In this document: one piece after another, positions 55,394 through 64,000 of the stretch
How positions within the stretch are numbered: position 1 is the first letter of the stretch
Layout of the letters: each line of letters begins with the position of its first letter
Assembly (NCBI RefSeq): GCF_013401555.1
Contig: NZ_CP058552.1
Span: 3,348,001-3,412,000, forward strand
Length of the DNA: 64,000 bases
From: Paenibacillus sp. E222
GTDB lineage: Bacteria; Bacillota; Bacilli; Paenibacillales; Paenibacillaceae
Direction of reading: 5' to 3'
Translations under genes and position numbers: made by a program
The notes under the pieces: model-generated
What the model was told of the DNA's origin: nothing
The model's input: only the letters and a program-made list of their open reading frames with translations
Database searches by the model: none

Positions 55394-56356
55394 ATGATCA
55401 TTGACGTTGTAGGATCAGGGTCACTGGGTCTTTTGTATGGAGGAAAGCTTCAGGACGCAGGCAACGAGGTTCGATTTTGGACCAGAACAGCTGAGCAGGC
55501 AAATAAACTGAGTTTAGAAGGATTTAAGGTCATTGAACGAGAGAAAACCATCCAGATATCATCTGAGCATATCCAGGTAAAACCGATTACGGAGTTAACC
55601 CGAGTGTGGGAACACTCGCCTGGAGATTGGCTACTATTAATGGTGAAACAGACAGCGATACAGGATGTTATACGTGAACTTGGTCCATTGGAGGCGCGAG
55701 TGATGAACATCGCATGTTTCCAAAATGGGGTTGGACATCTGGATTATGTGCAATCCAATATGCCGCATTCCAATGTATATAGCGTCATAACGACAGAAGG
55801 GGCGAAACGTCAGCAAGATGGAGTCATCCGTGCGGGTATAGGAGAGACCTGGTTGGGCAAAAGTGCAGATGTACGTATCTCATCTCTAACGCCGATGGAT
55901 CAAAATGAACCCATTCGTTTACAGGGGCTTTTGCAGCAGGCAGGATTTGGCTGTACAGTGTCGAATGAAATCGATAAGCTGATTTATAGGAAGTTGTTAA
56001 TCAATGCTGTTATTAACCCTCTTACCGCAATATGGCGTATTCCTAACGGTGAGTTAATCACAAGGGAAGAGCGAATTAGGTTCATGCGTCAGCTGTATGA
56101 TGAGGCATTGGCAGTATATGAAGGCAGCGGAATACTTATTGATGGGGATGTATGGGAACAAATTCTCTCCGTCTGTCGTTCTACAGCCTCGAATACATCC
56201 TCCATGCTGTCGGATGTTTTGCATGGACAACAAACGGAGGTGCAATCCATTAACGGGCAAATCGTAAGTATGGCGTGTCGGTGTGGCCTGTTTGCTCCGA
56301 CGCATGAAGTACTGCTTCATCTGATTGAAGGTATGCAACCGGAAGGAGTGAGTTAA
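55394..56356 (+). CDS. panE: 2-dehydropantoate 2-reductase (ketopantoate reductase family)
   Basis: 320-residue NADPH-dependent reductase making pantoate for CoA. The Rossmann motif VGSGSLGLLYGGKL opens the protein; the catalytic Lys lies in LIYRKLLINAVINPLTAIW and the helical C-terminal domain follows. GTAGGGATGCAGC lies before the ATG. The stop overlaps the start of the DUF3397 gene. Some family members reduce other 2-oxo acids. Confidence 0.9.
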   Translation: MIIDVVGSGSLGLLYGGKLQDAGNEVRFWTRTAEQANKLSLEGFKVIEREKTIQISSEHIQVKPITELTRVWEHSPGDWLLLMVKQTAIQDVIRELGPLEARVMNIACFQNGVGHLDYVQSNMPHSNVYSVITTEGAKRQQDGVIRAGIGETWLGKSADVRISSLTPMDQNEPIRLQGLLQQAGFGCTVSNEIDKLIYRKLLINAVINPLTAIWRIPNGELITREERIRFMRQLYDEALAVYEGSGILIDGDVWEQILSVCRSTASNTSSMLSDVLHGQQTEVQSINGQIVSMACRCGLFAPTHEVLLHLIEGMQPEGVS

Positions 56357-56730
56357 TGGGATTTTTTATTGTACTGAGCATACTGCCGTTCTTTCCGTTT
56401 ATTCTTGTGTATTGGATCATGTACGGATGGAAGAAAGATAAGCGTGTGGCGTTGAGTTCGGCGATGGATGTAACAACCTTATTTCTTATTTTCTCAGTAT
56501 CGGCGTTATTCAACTTAACATTTGATTCGAATTTTGGATTTTATTTAACACTTATACTCATACTAATAGCGCTTGGATTCATCGGAGGAGCACAAAATAG
56601 GCTCAAAGGTAAGGTCGATGGGGGTAGAATGTTCCGGGCCGTTTGGCGCATGGCTTTTGTCATAATGAGTTTTGGGTATGTTTTGTTTACTATATTTGGA
56701 TTATTTAGATACTTCATGAAACAGATGTGA
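56356..56730 (+). CDS. DUF3397 family membrane protein
   Basis: 124-residue protein with four hydrophobic segments (LSILPFFPFILVYWIMYGW, VTTLFLIFSVSALFNLTF, LTLILILIALGFIGG, MAFVIMSFGYVLFTIFGLF) matching the DUF3397 family that accompanies panE and bshC in Bacillales. GGAAGGAGTGAG precedes the ATG, which shares its first base with the panE stop. Function unknown. Confidence 0.8.
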   Translation: MGFFIVLSILPFFPFILVYWIMYGWKKDKRVALSSAMDVTTLFLIFSVSALFNLTFDSNFGFYLTLILILIALGFIGGAQNRLKGKVDGGRMFRAVWRMAFVIMSFGYVLFTIFGLFRYFMKQM

Positions 56731-56787
56731 GGATACATAACGCAAAAAGGCTAAAAAATGTGTCGATTTTGTCGAAAACTGAAAAAA

Positions 56788-56821
56788 ACATTACTTTCTG
56801 AAAAAGTAATGTAGATTTTTT
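56788..56821 (+). terminator. Intrinsic terminator between the DUF3397 gene and oppA
   Basis: ACATTACTTT (56788-56797) pairs perfectly with AAAGTAATGT (56803-56812), followed by AGATTTTTTT. It separates panE-DUF3397 from the peptide transporter. A TATAAT at 56835-56840 may belong to the oppA promoter. Confidence 0.85.
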
Positions 56822-56881
56822 TGACCGGTGGTTGTATAATCTATAAACATATACCACATCAATTTAGGGGGAAAGTGTTAG

Positions 56882-58579
56882 ATGAAAAGGAAAAGTCTAT
56901 TAGTCCTTTTGACGCTGATTTTGGCGTTCGGTACCGTACTTGCAGCGTGCGGATCGAAAAACGAAGGCACAGGTAACACCGATACTGGTTCTGCAACCGA
57001 AGGAAATGGTCTTGCTAAAGATCAAGTCCTGAAAATTAACCTGTCAGCTGAACCTCCTACGTTAGACCCGGCTCAAGCAAAAGACAGCCAAACCAACACT
57101 GTTCTGAAATTCTTGTATGAAGGTCTTGTGCGTATCGACGCTGATGGTAAAGAAGCTCCAGGCGTTGCTAAAGACTGGACAATCTCCGAAGATGGTTTGA
57201 AATATGTTTTCAACCTGAACCCGGATGCAAAATGGAGCAACGGTGATGCAATCACTGCCGAAGACTTTGTACGTTCTTGGGAACGTGCGTTGAAACCGGA
57301 AACAGCTTCTCCATATGCTTACCAATTGTATTACATCAAAGGTGCTGAGGGTTACAACCTGAGCAAAGACGAAACATATAAAGGTACTAAAATCACAGAC
57401 TTCTCTCAAGTAGGTGTTAAAGCTACTGATGAGCACACGCTGGAAGTAACGTTGGAAAACCCAACACCTTACTTCTTGGGTCTGACAGCATTCTACACGT
57501 ACTACCCAGTACACAAGTCTGCTGACACGAATGACAAATTCTTCACAGACTACAAAAACATGATCGTTAACGGACCATTCACAATGGATCAATACGCTAA
57601 AGGTCAAAAAATCGTCGTGAAGAAAAACGAAGGCTACCATGCAGCTTCCGATATCAAATTGTCTGAAATCAACATGTCCCTGACAAACAGCAGTGCTTCT
57701 GAACTGCAAGCTTACAAATCAGGACAATTGGACTACACAGGCGCACCTAACGGTGAAATTCCTTCCGACCAAATTCCTTCTGTAAAAGCGGAATTGCCGG
57801 ACGAGTTTAAAGCTACTGGTATTGCTAGTACGTACTACTACCAGTTCAACGTTAATGAAGCTCCATTTAACAACGTTAAAATCCGTAAAGCTTTTGCAAT
57901 GGCTATTGAACGTCAATTGATTGTTGACAAAGTAACACAAGGTGGACAAATTCCAGCTTTCGGCTTTGTACCTCCAGGTATCCGCGGTGAAAACGGCGAA
58001 TTCCGTGATGAGCACAAAGATGACTACTTCACTGAAAACGTAGAAGAAGCTAAGAAATTGCTTGCTGAAGGTATGAAAGAAGAAGGCTACACAACATTGC
58101 CTGCAGTAACATTGATCTATAACACTAGTGACGGTCACGCGAAAATCGCTCTTGCTGTTGCTGATATGTGGAAGAAAAACCTTGGTGTTGACGTGAAAAC
58201 GGAAAACCAAGAGTGGGGCGTATTCCTTGAGAACCGTCAAAACCAAAACTTCCAAGTGGCTCGTGCAGGTTGGTCTGCGGACTACAACGATCCGTACAAC
58301 TTCTTGGAAATGTGGACAACAGGCAACACAAACAACGATGCTAAATTCAGCAACGAACAGTTTGACAAAGATGTTAAAGAAACTGTAAAATCGGCTGATC
58401 CTGCTACACGTATGGCTGCTTTTGCTGATGCAGAGAAAGTCCTGATTCAAGATGAAATGGCAGTAATGCCAATCTATTACTACACTAATGTATCTTTGAC
58501 TAAGCCTTACCTGAAAGGCGTACAACTTGATTTCAGTGGAGCGATTGACTTCACTCGTGCATATCTGGAAGAGAAATAA
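56882..58579 (+). CDS. oppA: Oligopeptide ABC transporter substrate-binding lipoprotein
   Basis: 565-residue SBP family 5 lipoprotein. Signal LLTLILAFGTVLAACG ends in the lipobox LAAC; a Gly/Thr/Asn linker follows. Family segments include LNPDAKWSNGDAITAEDFVR (near residue 120), GPFTMDQYAKGQKIVVKKN and FGFVPPGI. AGGGGGAAAG precedes the ATG. Codons are strongly biased to favoured ones, indicating high expression. A 13-bp terminator follows, so oppA mRNA should exceed that of the permeases. Confidence 0.95.
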   Translation: MKRKSLLVLLTLILAFGTVLAACGSKNEGTGNTDTGSATEGNGLAKDQVLKINLSAEPPTLDPAQAKDSQTNTVLKFLYEGLVRIDADGKEAPGVAKDWTISEDGLKYVFNLNPDAKWSNGDAITAEDFVRSWERALKPETASPYAYQLYYIKGAEGYNLSKDETYKGTKITDFSQVGVKATDEHTLEVTLENPTPYFLGLTAFYTYYPVHKSADTNDKFFTDYKNMIVNGPFTMDQYAKGQKIVVKKNEGYHAASDIKLSEINMSLTNSSASELQAYKSGQLDYTGAPNGEIPSDQIPSVKAELPDEFKATGIASTYYYQFNVNEAPFNNVKIRKAFAMAIERQLIVDKVTQGGQIPAFGFVPPGIRGENGEFRDEHKDDYFTENVEEAKKLLAEGMKEEGYTTLPAVTLIYNTSDGHAKIALAVADMWKKNLGVDVKTENQEWGVFLENRQNQNFQVARAGWSADYNDPYNFLEMWTTGNTNNDAKFSNEQFDKDVKETVKSADPATRMAAFADAEKVLIQDEMAVMPIYYYTNVSLTKPYLKGVQLDFSGAIDFTRAYLEEK

Positions 58580-58606
58580 GTTGTTCTGAAGTCTATATGA
58601 TTACTT

Positions 58607-58648
58607 CGGGATATATATGTGGAATTCCATATATATCCCGATTTTTTT
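58607..58648 (+). terminator. Intrinsic terminator between oppA and oppB
   Basis: CGGGATATATATG (58607-58619) pairs perfectly with CATATATATCCCG (58628-58640), followed by ATTTTTTT. Confidence 0.93.
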
Positions 58649-58697
58649 GTATGTGCACCGATTTTCCTTATAATTCTTGAAATTTCCGATAAATGGA

Positions 58698-58727
58698 TTG
58701 GACATTATTCTTGTCTAATTCTACAAT
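58698..58727 (+). promoter_or_regulatory. Internal SigA-type promoter for oppBCDF
   Basis: TTGGAC (58698-58703) and TACAAT (58722-58727), spacer 18, 42 bases before the oppB start. Confidence 0.6.
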
Positions 58728-58768
58728 CGATTTGTATACAAAATATTGTTTGTGGAGGTGTGCAAGGG

Positions 58769-59701
58769 TTGGTTAAGTACGTGCTGAAAAAACTGCTATT
58801 TATGCTGCTATCGCTTTTCATACTCGCATCAGCAACCTTCTTCCTGATGAAGGCCATTCCGGGTGACCCTTTTACATCCGAGAAAAAAGTATCACCTGAA
58901 ATCCGGGCACTTTTGGAAGTGAAGTATGGTTTGGACAAACCGATGTATGAACAATACCTGAAGTATATGGGTGGAATCATTCAGGGTGATTTCGGGGTTT
59001 CTATGAAATACCTGAATCAGGATGTAACCGGTATGATCACTCAAACGTTTACAGCATCGCTGAAGTTAGGTATCTTTGCGATTATTATCTCAATTGTTGT
59101 TGGTGTGTTGTTAGGGCTTATTGCCGCAGTTTACCATCGCAAGCTGATTGATGATATTACGATGATCCTCGCTGTTATCGGGATTGCTGTACCAAGTTTC
59201 TTGCTCGCATCCCTGGTGCAGTATGTTTTTGCATTCAAACTCGGCTGGTTTAACGTTATGGGCTTCGATGGCCCACTCGACTATGTGCTTCCGGTTGCAG
59301 CACTGTCGGCATCGCCAATTGCCTTTATCGCTCGTTTGACGCGTTCAAGCATGTTGGAAGTATTGCATGCCGATTACATCAAGACAGCCAAGGCCAAAGG
59401 TTTAAAATGGCCTGCTATTATGTTTAGACACGTTTTACGGAACGGTATTTTGCCAGTTGTTACTTATGTTGGTCCGATGACAGCAAATATTATCACAGGT
59501 TCCGTTGTTATTGAGCAAATCTTTAACATTGGTGGAATTGGTAAAGTGTTCGTAGAGAGTATTACGAATCGTGATTACACGATGATCATGGGAATTACAA
59601 TCTTCTATGGTATTCTCTTGATGCTTGCGCGTTTCCTGACAGATATTGCTTACGTGTTGATTGATCCTAGAATTAAGCTAGAAAGCCGGAAGGGGGCATA
59701 A
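58769..59701 (+). CDS. oppB: Oligopeptide ABC transporter permease OppB
   Basis: 310-residue inner membrane permease with about six helices. The TTG at 58769 (VKYVLKKLLFMLLSLFILA after the start) is 8 bases after GGAGGTG; the frame to 58619 runs through the terminator and is not used. The EAA-type loop is LEVLHADYIKTAKAKGLKWP, where the ATPase docks, and AIPGDPF follows the first helix as in OppB/DppB. Confidence 0.95.
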   Translation: MVKYVLKKLLFMLLSLFILASATFFLMKAIPGDPFTSEKKVSPEIRALLEVKYGLDKPMYEQYLKYMGGIIQGDFGVSMKYLNQDVTGMITQTFTASLKLGIFAIIISIVVGVLLGLIAAVYHRKLIDDITMILAVIGIAVPSFLLASLVQYVFAFKLGWFNVMGFDGPLDYVLPVAALSASPIAFIARLTRSSMLEVLHADYIKTAKAKGLKWPAIMFRHVLRNGILPVVTYVGPMTANIITGSVVIEQIFNIGGIGKVFVESITNRDYTMIMGITIFYGILLMLARFLTDIAYVLIDPRIKLESRKGA

Positions 59702-59703
59702 CG

Positions 59704-60630
59704 TTGTCTGGCACGAATAACAACAATAATGAAACGGCGAACACAGGCCTGGATAGTCAGGCAGCGTTGAAATCGCAAGAGAGTGTATCGCTATTCAAAG
59801 ACGCTATGTACAGACTTGCAACCAACAAGGCCGCTATGATTAGTTTGGCTGTTCTAGTCCTTGTTGTCATTTTCTCTATGATTGGTCCAACTTCGTTGTT
59901 CTCAAGCTATAATTATTATTCCAATGATTTGTTGAATGCCAATGCTGCACCGAGTGCAGAACACTGGTTTGGAACAGATGAACTGGGTCGCGATGTATGG
60001 GTAAGAACCTGGGTAGGTGCACGTGTGTCTCTTACTGTAGGTTTGGCGGCTGCTTTGATTGACCTTGTTATCGGGGTCATTTATGGAGCCATTATGGGCT
60101 TCTACGGTGGACGTGTTGATGGCATCATGAACAAGTTCTCTGAGATCCTGTACTCCCTGCCTTACATGCTCGTTGTTATCTTGTTGCTGGTTGTATTGGA
60201 GCCAAGTCTGACAACGATTATCATTGCACTTACCATCACAGGCTGGATCAGTATGTCTTGGATTGTGCGTGGTGAGATTATGCAGCTCAAAAACAGAGAC
60301 TTTATCCTTGCTGCTCGTTCGATGGGCGCAAGCACTGGACGTCAACTGTTCCGTCATTTGTTGCCAAATGCTGTCGGACCAATTCTCGTTACATTGACGT
60401 TGTCCATCCCAAATGCGATCTTCGCAGAAGCATTTTTGAGCTTCCTCGGATTGGGTGTATCTGCACCTAAGTCCTCTCTTGGATCTATGATCAATGATGC
60501 ACTTACAGGCTGGACGCTGTATCCTTGGCGGATGTGGTTCCCTGCAGGTTTGATGGTTATGACAATGCTTGCATTTAACTTGCTTGGTGACGGTTTGCGC
60601 GACGCGCTTGATCCGAAATTACGTAAATAG
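59704..60630 (+). CDS. oppC: Oligopeptide ABC transporter permease OppC
   Basis: 308-residue permease. TTG start after GGAAGGGGG. A polar Asn-rich N-terminus precedes the first helix ([18 protein letters not shown]). [20 protein letters not shown] is the OppC/DppC hallmark, and the EAA loop is [16 protein letters not shown]. It forms the channel with OppB. Confidence 0.95.
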   Translation: MSGTNNNNNETANTGLDSQAALKSQESVSLFKDAMYRLATNKAAMISLAVLVLVVIFSMIGPTSLFSSYNYYSNDLLNANAAPSAEHWFGTDELGRDVWVRTWVGARVSLTVGLAAALIDLVIGVIYGAIMGFYGGRVDGIMNKFSEILYSLPYMLVVILLLVVLEPSLTTIIIALTITGWISMSWIVRGEIMQLKNRDFILAARSMGASTGRQLFRHLLPNAVGPILVTLTLSIPNAIFAEAFLSFLGLGVSAPKSSLGSMINDALTGWTLYPWRMWFPAGLMVMTMLAFNLLGDGLRDALDPKLRK

Positions 60631-60647
60631 AAATAGGAGGTGGGATT

Positions 60648-62411
60648 ATGGAGCCGATTTTAACAGTCAAAGACCTGAGTGTGTCATTTACGACGCGTTC
60701 TGGTGAGTTTGATGCCGTTAAAAATGTGAGTTTTGAACTTGGCAAAGGAGAGACGCTGGGGATCGTAGGTGAATCCGGTAGTGGTAAGAGTGTTACTGCC
60801 CAAACCATCATGAAATTGATTCCCTCCCCGCCTTCGAAGGTCAAAAGCGGAGAAATTACTTTTCACGGGCAGGACCTGCTGAATAAGACAGATAAACAGA
60901 TGGAAGCCATCCGTGGTAAAGATATCGGCATGATCTTCCAGGATCCAATGACTTCTTTGAATCCTACCATCAAAATTGGTAAGCAAATTACCGAGGTACT
61001 GCGCAAGCATCAGAATATGTCCAAAAAAGACGCTGAAAAAAGCGCATTGGAAATGCTCGAACTTGTAGGCATCAAAAATGCGGAAGTGCGTATGAACCAT
61101 TATCCGCACCAATTTTCCGGTGGTATGCGCCAGCGTGCTATGATTGCGATTGCCTTGGCATGTCGTCCATCCCTTCTGATTGCGGATGAACCAACAACTG
61201 CACTCGACGTAACGATTCAGGCACAAATCCTGGATGTTATGAAGGACATGCAACAAAAACTTGGAACTTCGATCATGCTTATCACACATGACCTTGGAGT
61301 AGTCGCAGGAATGTGTGATCGTGTTGTCGTTATGAAGGAAGGCGAAGTTGTCGAAACAGGAACAACTGCTGAAATCTTCAGTAATCCTCAACATCCATAC
61401 ACAATTAAATTGCTGAATGCTCTTCCTCGTCTGGACGAGCCTAAAAAAGAAAAGCCTACTCCAGTTGGTATTATCAAAGGTGCCAACAAGCCGCTGGTTC
61501 AAGTGAAGAACCTCAAACAATACTTCAATTTGGGCAAAGGGAATATTCTCAAAGCGGTTAATGATGTTAGCTTTGATATTTTTGAAGGCGAAACACTTGG
61601 AGTTGTAGGGGAGTCTGGATGTGGTAAATCCACAACGGGCCGTACAATTCTGCGCCTTTATGAGCCAACAGGCGGAAATGTTAACTTTAATGGAACTGAC
61701 ATCTACAAGCTGTCTCCGCGCAAGATGAAAGAAATGCGTAAAGATATGCAGATGATTTTCCAGGATCCTTATGCATCTTTGAACCCACGTTTCAACGTTA
61801 TGGATATCATCGGTGAATCTCTTGATATTCACGGTCTGGCATCGAGTAAGGCAGAGCGGAAGAGACGCGTTGAAGAACTGCTGGATCTTGTAGGCCTGAA
61901 TCCTAGCCATGCACTCCGTTATCCACATGAATTCTCAGGTGGTCAAAGACAACGGATCGGGATTGCCCGTGCATTGGCCGTAGACCCTAAATTCATCATC
62001 TGTGATGAGCCGTTGTCTGCATTGGACGTGTCCATTCAGGCTCAGGTCGTTAATTTGCTTGAAGAACTTCAGCAACGCCTCGGTCTGACATACCTGTTCA
62101 TTGCGCATGACTTGTCCATGGTTAAACATATCAGTGACCGTGTAGCTGTAATGTACATGGGTAAAGTGGTGGAGTTGGCAGAAAGTGAAGAACTTTATGC
62201 GAATCCGATTCACCCTTACACCAAAACATTGCTGTCTGCGATCCCTGTACCTGATCCGGAAGTAGAAGCGAGCAAACGTCGCATTTTGCTTCCAGAAGAA
62301 CAAGCACTTAAGAATGGATCTGGTGGTCCTGTAAATGATCCATACAACCTGCAGAACGCTCAATTGATTGAGGTATCCAAAGGTCACTGGGTTGCAGAAC
62401 CTTACGTATAA
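60648..62411 (+). CDS. Fused OppD-OppF ABC transporter ATPase
   Basis: 587-residue protein with two complete ABC ATPase units. Unit 1 (residues about 1-275): Walker A GESGSGKS, signature [16 protein letters not shown], Walker [13 protein letters not shown]. Unit 2 (about 285-570): Walker A GESGCGKS, signature [16 protein letters not shown], Walker [13 protein letters not shown]. Each ends in the HPYT segment of OppD/OppF-type proteins. In most Firmicutes these are two genes, so one chain here supplies both ATP sites. TAGGAGGTGGG precedes the ATG; 17 bases after oppC. Confidence 0.95.
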   Translation: MEPILTVKDLSVSFTTRSGEFDAVKNVSFELGKGETLGIVGESGSGKSVTAQTIMKLIPSPPSKVKSGEITFHGQDLLNKTDKQMEAIRGKDIGMIFQDPMTSLNPTIKIGKQITEVLRKHQNMSKKDAEKSALEMLELVGIKNAEVRMNHYPHQFSGGMRQRAMIAIALACRPSLLIADEPTTALDVTIQAQILDVMKDMQQKLGTSIMLITHDLGVVAGMCDRVVVMKEGEVVETGTTAEIFSNPQHPYTIKLLNALPRLDEPKKEKPTPVGIIKGANKPLVQVKNLKQYFNLGKGNILKAVNDVSFDIFEGETLGVVGESGCGKSTTGRTILRLYEPTGGNVNFNGTDIYKLSPRKMKEMRKDMQMIFQDPYASLNPRFNVMDIIGESLDIHGLASSKAERKRRVEELLDLVGLNPSHALRYPHEFSGGQRQRIGIARALAVDPKFIICDEPLSALDVSIQAQVVNLLEELQQRLGLTYLFIAHDLSMVKHISDRVAVMYMGKVVELAESEELYANPIHPYTKTLLSAIPVPDPEVEASKRRILLPEEQALKNGSGGPVNDPYNLQNAQLIEVSKGHWVAEPYV

Positions 62412-62448
62412 AAAGTACAAATTTCATTTGGACTTATCCATGAATATC

Positions 62449-62480
62449 AAACCGCCGACTTTGTTCGGCGGTTTTTTATT
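62449..62480 (+). terminator. Intrinsic terminator of the opp operon
   Basis: AAACCGCCGA (62449-62458) pairs with TCGGCGGTTT (62465-62474), followed by T residues. Confidence 0.95.
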
Positions 62481-62566
62481 TTTTGATGCACTTTCTTTTG
62501 ACGAAGAGGGCTCTCATTCGGTACAATCAAGAAAGGCTCTTTGAAGCAGAATAGGAGGCAGACCTC

Positions 62567-64000
62567 ATGAAAGGTATTACCGAGGCACTCCGCAGCGGAA
62601 CGCGACTTGCAGAAGACTATGTCTGTTCAAGGGATGCTGCGCGTGGCCTTTACGAGTATGACATTCGCTGGGAATCGGGGCTTCATGCGCGTGCCGAGTG
62701 GCTGGACCAATCGGAGAACACACGTATTCCTCGTCAACGTCTGGCAGAGTATCTACGTATATATAATAAACGTGTGAACGATCATGGTGCAGTCCATGAA
62801 TCCATCACACGTCTCGCGGAACAGGATGCGTTGGTTGTTACGGGAGGACAGCAAAGCGGCCTGCTTACAGGTCCGTTGTTTGTAATTTACAAAGCAGCAA
62901 GTGTAGTTGCAGCTGCGCGGGAAGCGGAGAACAGGCTACAACGGCCGGTCGTTCCCGTTTTTTGGATTGCAGGTGAAGACCATGACTGGGATGAAGTCAA
63001 CCACACATATTTGCCTGACGCCAGCGGTGATATGACGAAGATCAAGTTACAAGGGCGGTTTGCAGGCAGGGATTCTGTGAGTAATGTCCATGTGGAAACA
63101 GAGCATTGGATGACTGTGCTGGAGCAGGTGGAACATCTGTTACCGGATACGGTGCACAAACCAGGTTTGATGAAGCTGGTTACGGAAATCCATCAGGCGA
63201 GTTCGAACCTGAGTGATGCGTTTGCTCGGTTTATCTCAGCGTTATTTGGCAGCAGTGGACTTATTCTGTTGGATGCTGCGGATCCAGACTTGCGCAGACT
63301 AGAGCAGCCTGTATTTGAACGCTTGATTCGTGAAAATGGGACATTACGCCAAGCCTATGCACAGGGGGCCTCCGCATTGGAACAAGCCGGATATGCCATG
63401 CCTGCTGAAGTTGCAGAAGATGGGGCCAATCTGTTTTACATACATGAAGGGGCACGATTGCTTCTGATGTTGAAAGACGGCTTGTACAGCGACCGTAAAG
63501 GTCTGGTTTCATTTACAGAAGAGCGACTGCTTCAGGAACTGGCTGAACATCCCGAGCGGTTTAGTAACAATGTATTGACCAGGCCATTAATGCAGGATTC
63601 CATTTTACCTGTAGCGGCTGTTATTTTGGGTCAAGGTGAAATCGCGTATTGGGGATTGACGCGTGAAGCGTTTGGCCGTTTCGGGCTGCAGATGCCTATC
63701 TTGCTTCCACGTCTGTCCTTTACCATCATGGAAGATGTTCATCACAAACATATGGTGCAGTACGGTCTTTCTTTCCAGGACGTTCAATATCATATGGAAG
63801 AAAAGAAGGAACAATGGCTGGCACAGCAGGAGACCTTCCAGGTCGATGAACAGTTCGAGCGCGTTCAGCAAGCATTTGCCGATCTATATCGTCCATTGCT
63901 TGATCAGATTGCAGAGATCCACCCTGGTCTGGACCGAATTGGAGATACCAATGTAGGCAAGATCAGCGCACAGATGCAATATCTGCAACAGCAGACCCAC
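62567..64000 (+). CDS. bshC: Bacillithiol biosynthesis cysteine-adding enzyme BshC (3' truncated)
   Basis: The frame opens at the ATG 62567, 8 bases after AGGAGG, and is still open at base 64000 (478 residues; BshC is about 540). BshC adds cysteine to glucosaminyl-malate in the last step of bacillithiol synthesis. Family landmarks: VVTGGQQSGLLTGPLFVIYK near residue 90, PVFWIAGEDHDWDEVNHTY near 127 and GEIAYWGLTREAFGRFGLQM near 360. In Bacillus it follows panE directly; here the opp operon lies between. Confidence 0.95.
   Translation, partial: MKGITEALRSGTRLAEDYVCSRDAARGLYEYDIRWESGLHARAEWLDQSENTRIPRQRLAEYLRIYNKRVNDHGAVHESITRLAEQDALVVTGGQQSGLLTGPLFVIYKAASVVAAAREAENRLQRPVVPVFWIAGEDHDWDEVNHTYLPDASGDMTKIKLQGRFAGRDSVSNVHVETEHWMTVLEQVEHLLPDTVHKPGLMKLVTEIHQASSNLSDAFARFISALFGSSGLILLDAADPDLRRLEQPVFERLIRENGTLRQAYAQGASALEQAGYAMPAEVAEDGANLFYIHEGARLLLMLKDGLYSDRKGLVSFTEERLLQELAEHPERFSNNVLTRPLMQDSILPVAAVILGQGEIAYWGLTREAFGRFGLQMPILLPRLSFTIMEDVHHKHMVQYGLSFQDVQYHMEEKKEQWLAQQETFQVDEQFERVQQAFADLYRPLLDQIAEIHPGLDRIGDTNVGKISAQMQYLQQQTH

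Noticed and set aside
60684..61928. 414-residue ORF antisense to the fused oppDF gene, and similar ones opposite typA, floA and oppA
   Set aside because: Highly expressed genes with restricted codons leave antisense frames open; none has recognisable motifs or start signals.

Overview
The window is chromosomal DNA of a low-to-moderate GC endospore-forming Firmicute, most probably Paenibacillus. The reasons are the Bacillus-like gene order (yqfC-yqfD-phoH-pgpH-ybeY-dgkA-cdd-era-yqzL-recO-glyQS, then yqxD-dnaG-rpoD-trmK-yqfO, and typA-ylaH...ylaJ-ylaK), separate glyQ and glyS genes behind a T-box, a type B RNase P RNA, sporulation genes (yqfC, yqfD, rsfA, a YhcN/YlaJ lipoprotein, a CotD-like coat protein), bacillithiol synthesis (bshC) and strong AGGAGG ribosome binding sites with many TTG/GTG starts. 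I see no prophage, insertion sequence, CRISPR array or defence island. This is mostly core chromosome.

Layout. 1-8007: DNA end processing (addA, truncated at the left edge; sbcD; sbcC). 8008-8890: a structured RNA-like element with a terminator, then a small LSm-like protein gene. 8996-10177: HIT protein, rpsU and yqeY. 10395-13720: a putative SigW promoter and the membrane-stress operon nfeD-floA plus an acidic repeat protein. 13770-19455: yqfC-yqfD-phoH-pgpH-ybeY-dgkA. 19733-22115: cdd, era, yqzL, recO. 22146-25614: T-box leader and glyQ-glyS. 25648-29280: yqxD-dnaG-rpoD, the macromolecular synthesis operon. 29412-31261: trmK-yqfO. 31298-31760: rnpB. 31991-34856: an aminotransferase and a divergent MocR-type regulator with four matching half-sites between them. 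34942-38803: small spore/coat-like and unknown proteins and a subtilisin-family protease. 39052-42387: a lytic transglycosylase and the tRNA thiolation pair (NifS-like desulfurase, thiI). 42520-44772: two divergent TerC paralogues and a membrane protein. 44803-51351: typA to ylaK block. 51510-55252: an orphan solute-binding-like protein, a secreted coiled-coil protein, a DUF2626 protein and rsfA. 55394-62474: panE, a DUF3397 protein and an oligopeptide transporter operon (oppA, oppB, oppC and a fused oppD-oppF). 62567-64000: bshC, truncated at the right edge.

The genes are mostly housekeeping: recombination and repair, ribosome and tRNA maturation, replication initiation coupled to the major sigma factor, cyclic-di-AMP turnover, envelope stress, sporulation and peptide uptake. 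The least explained signals are non-coding. One is a pair of related symmetric elements (19497-19686 and 46814-47064) with a core hairpin whose pairing is kept while its sequence differs. The other is a three-way-junction RNA downstream of sbcC. In coding DNA, the distal half of sbcC from the zinc hook onward is strikingly GC- and alanine-rich compared with everything around it.
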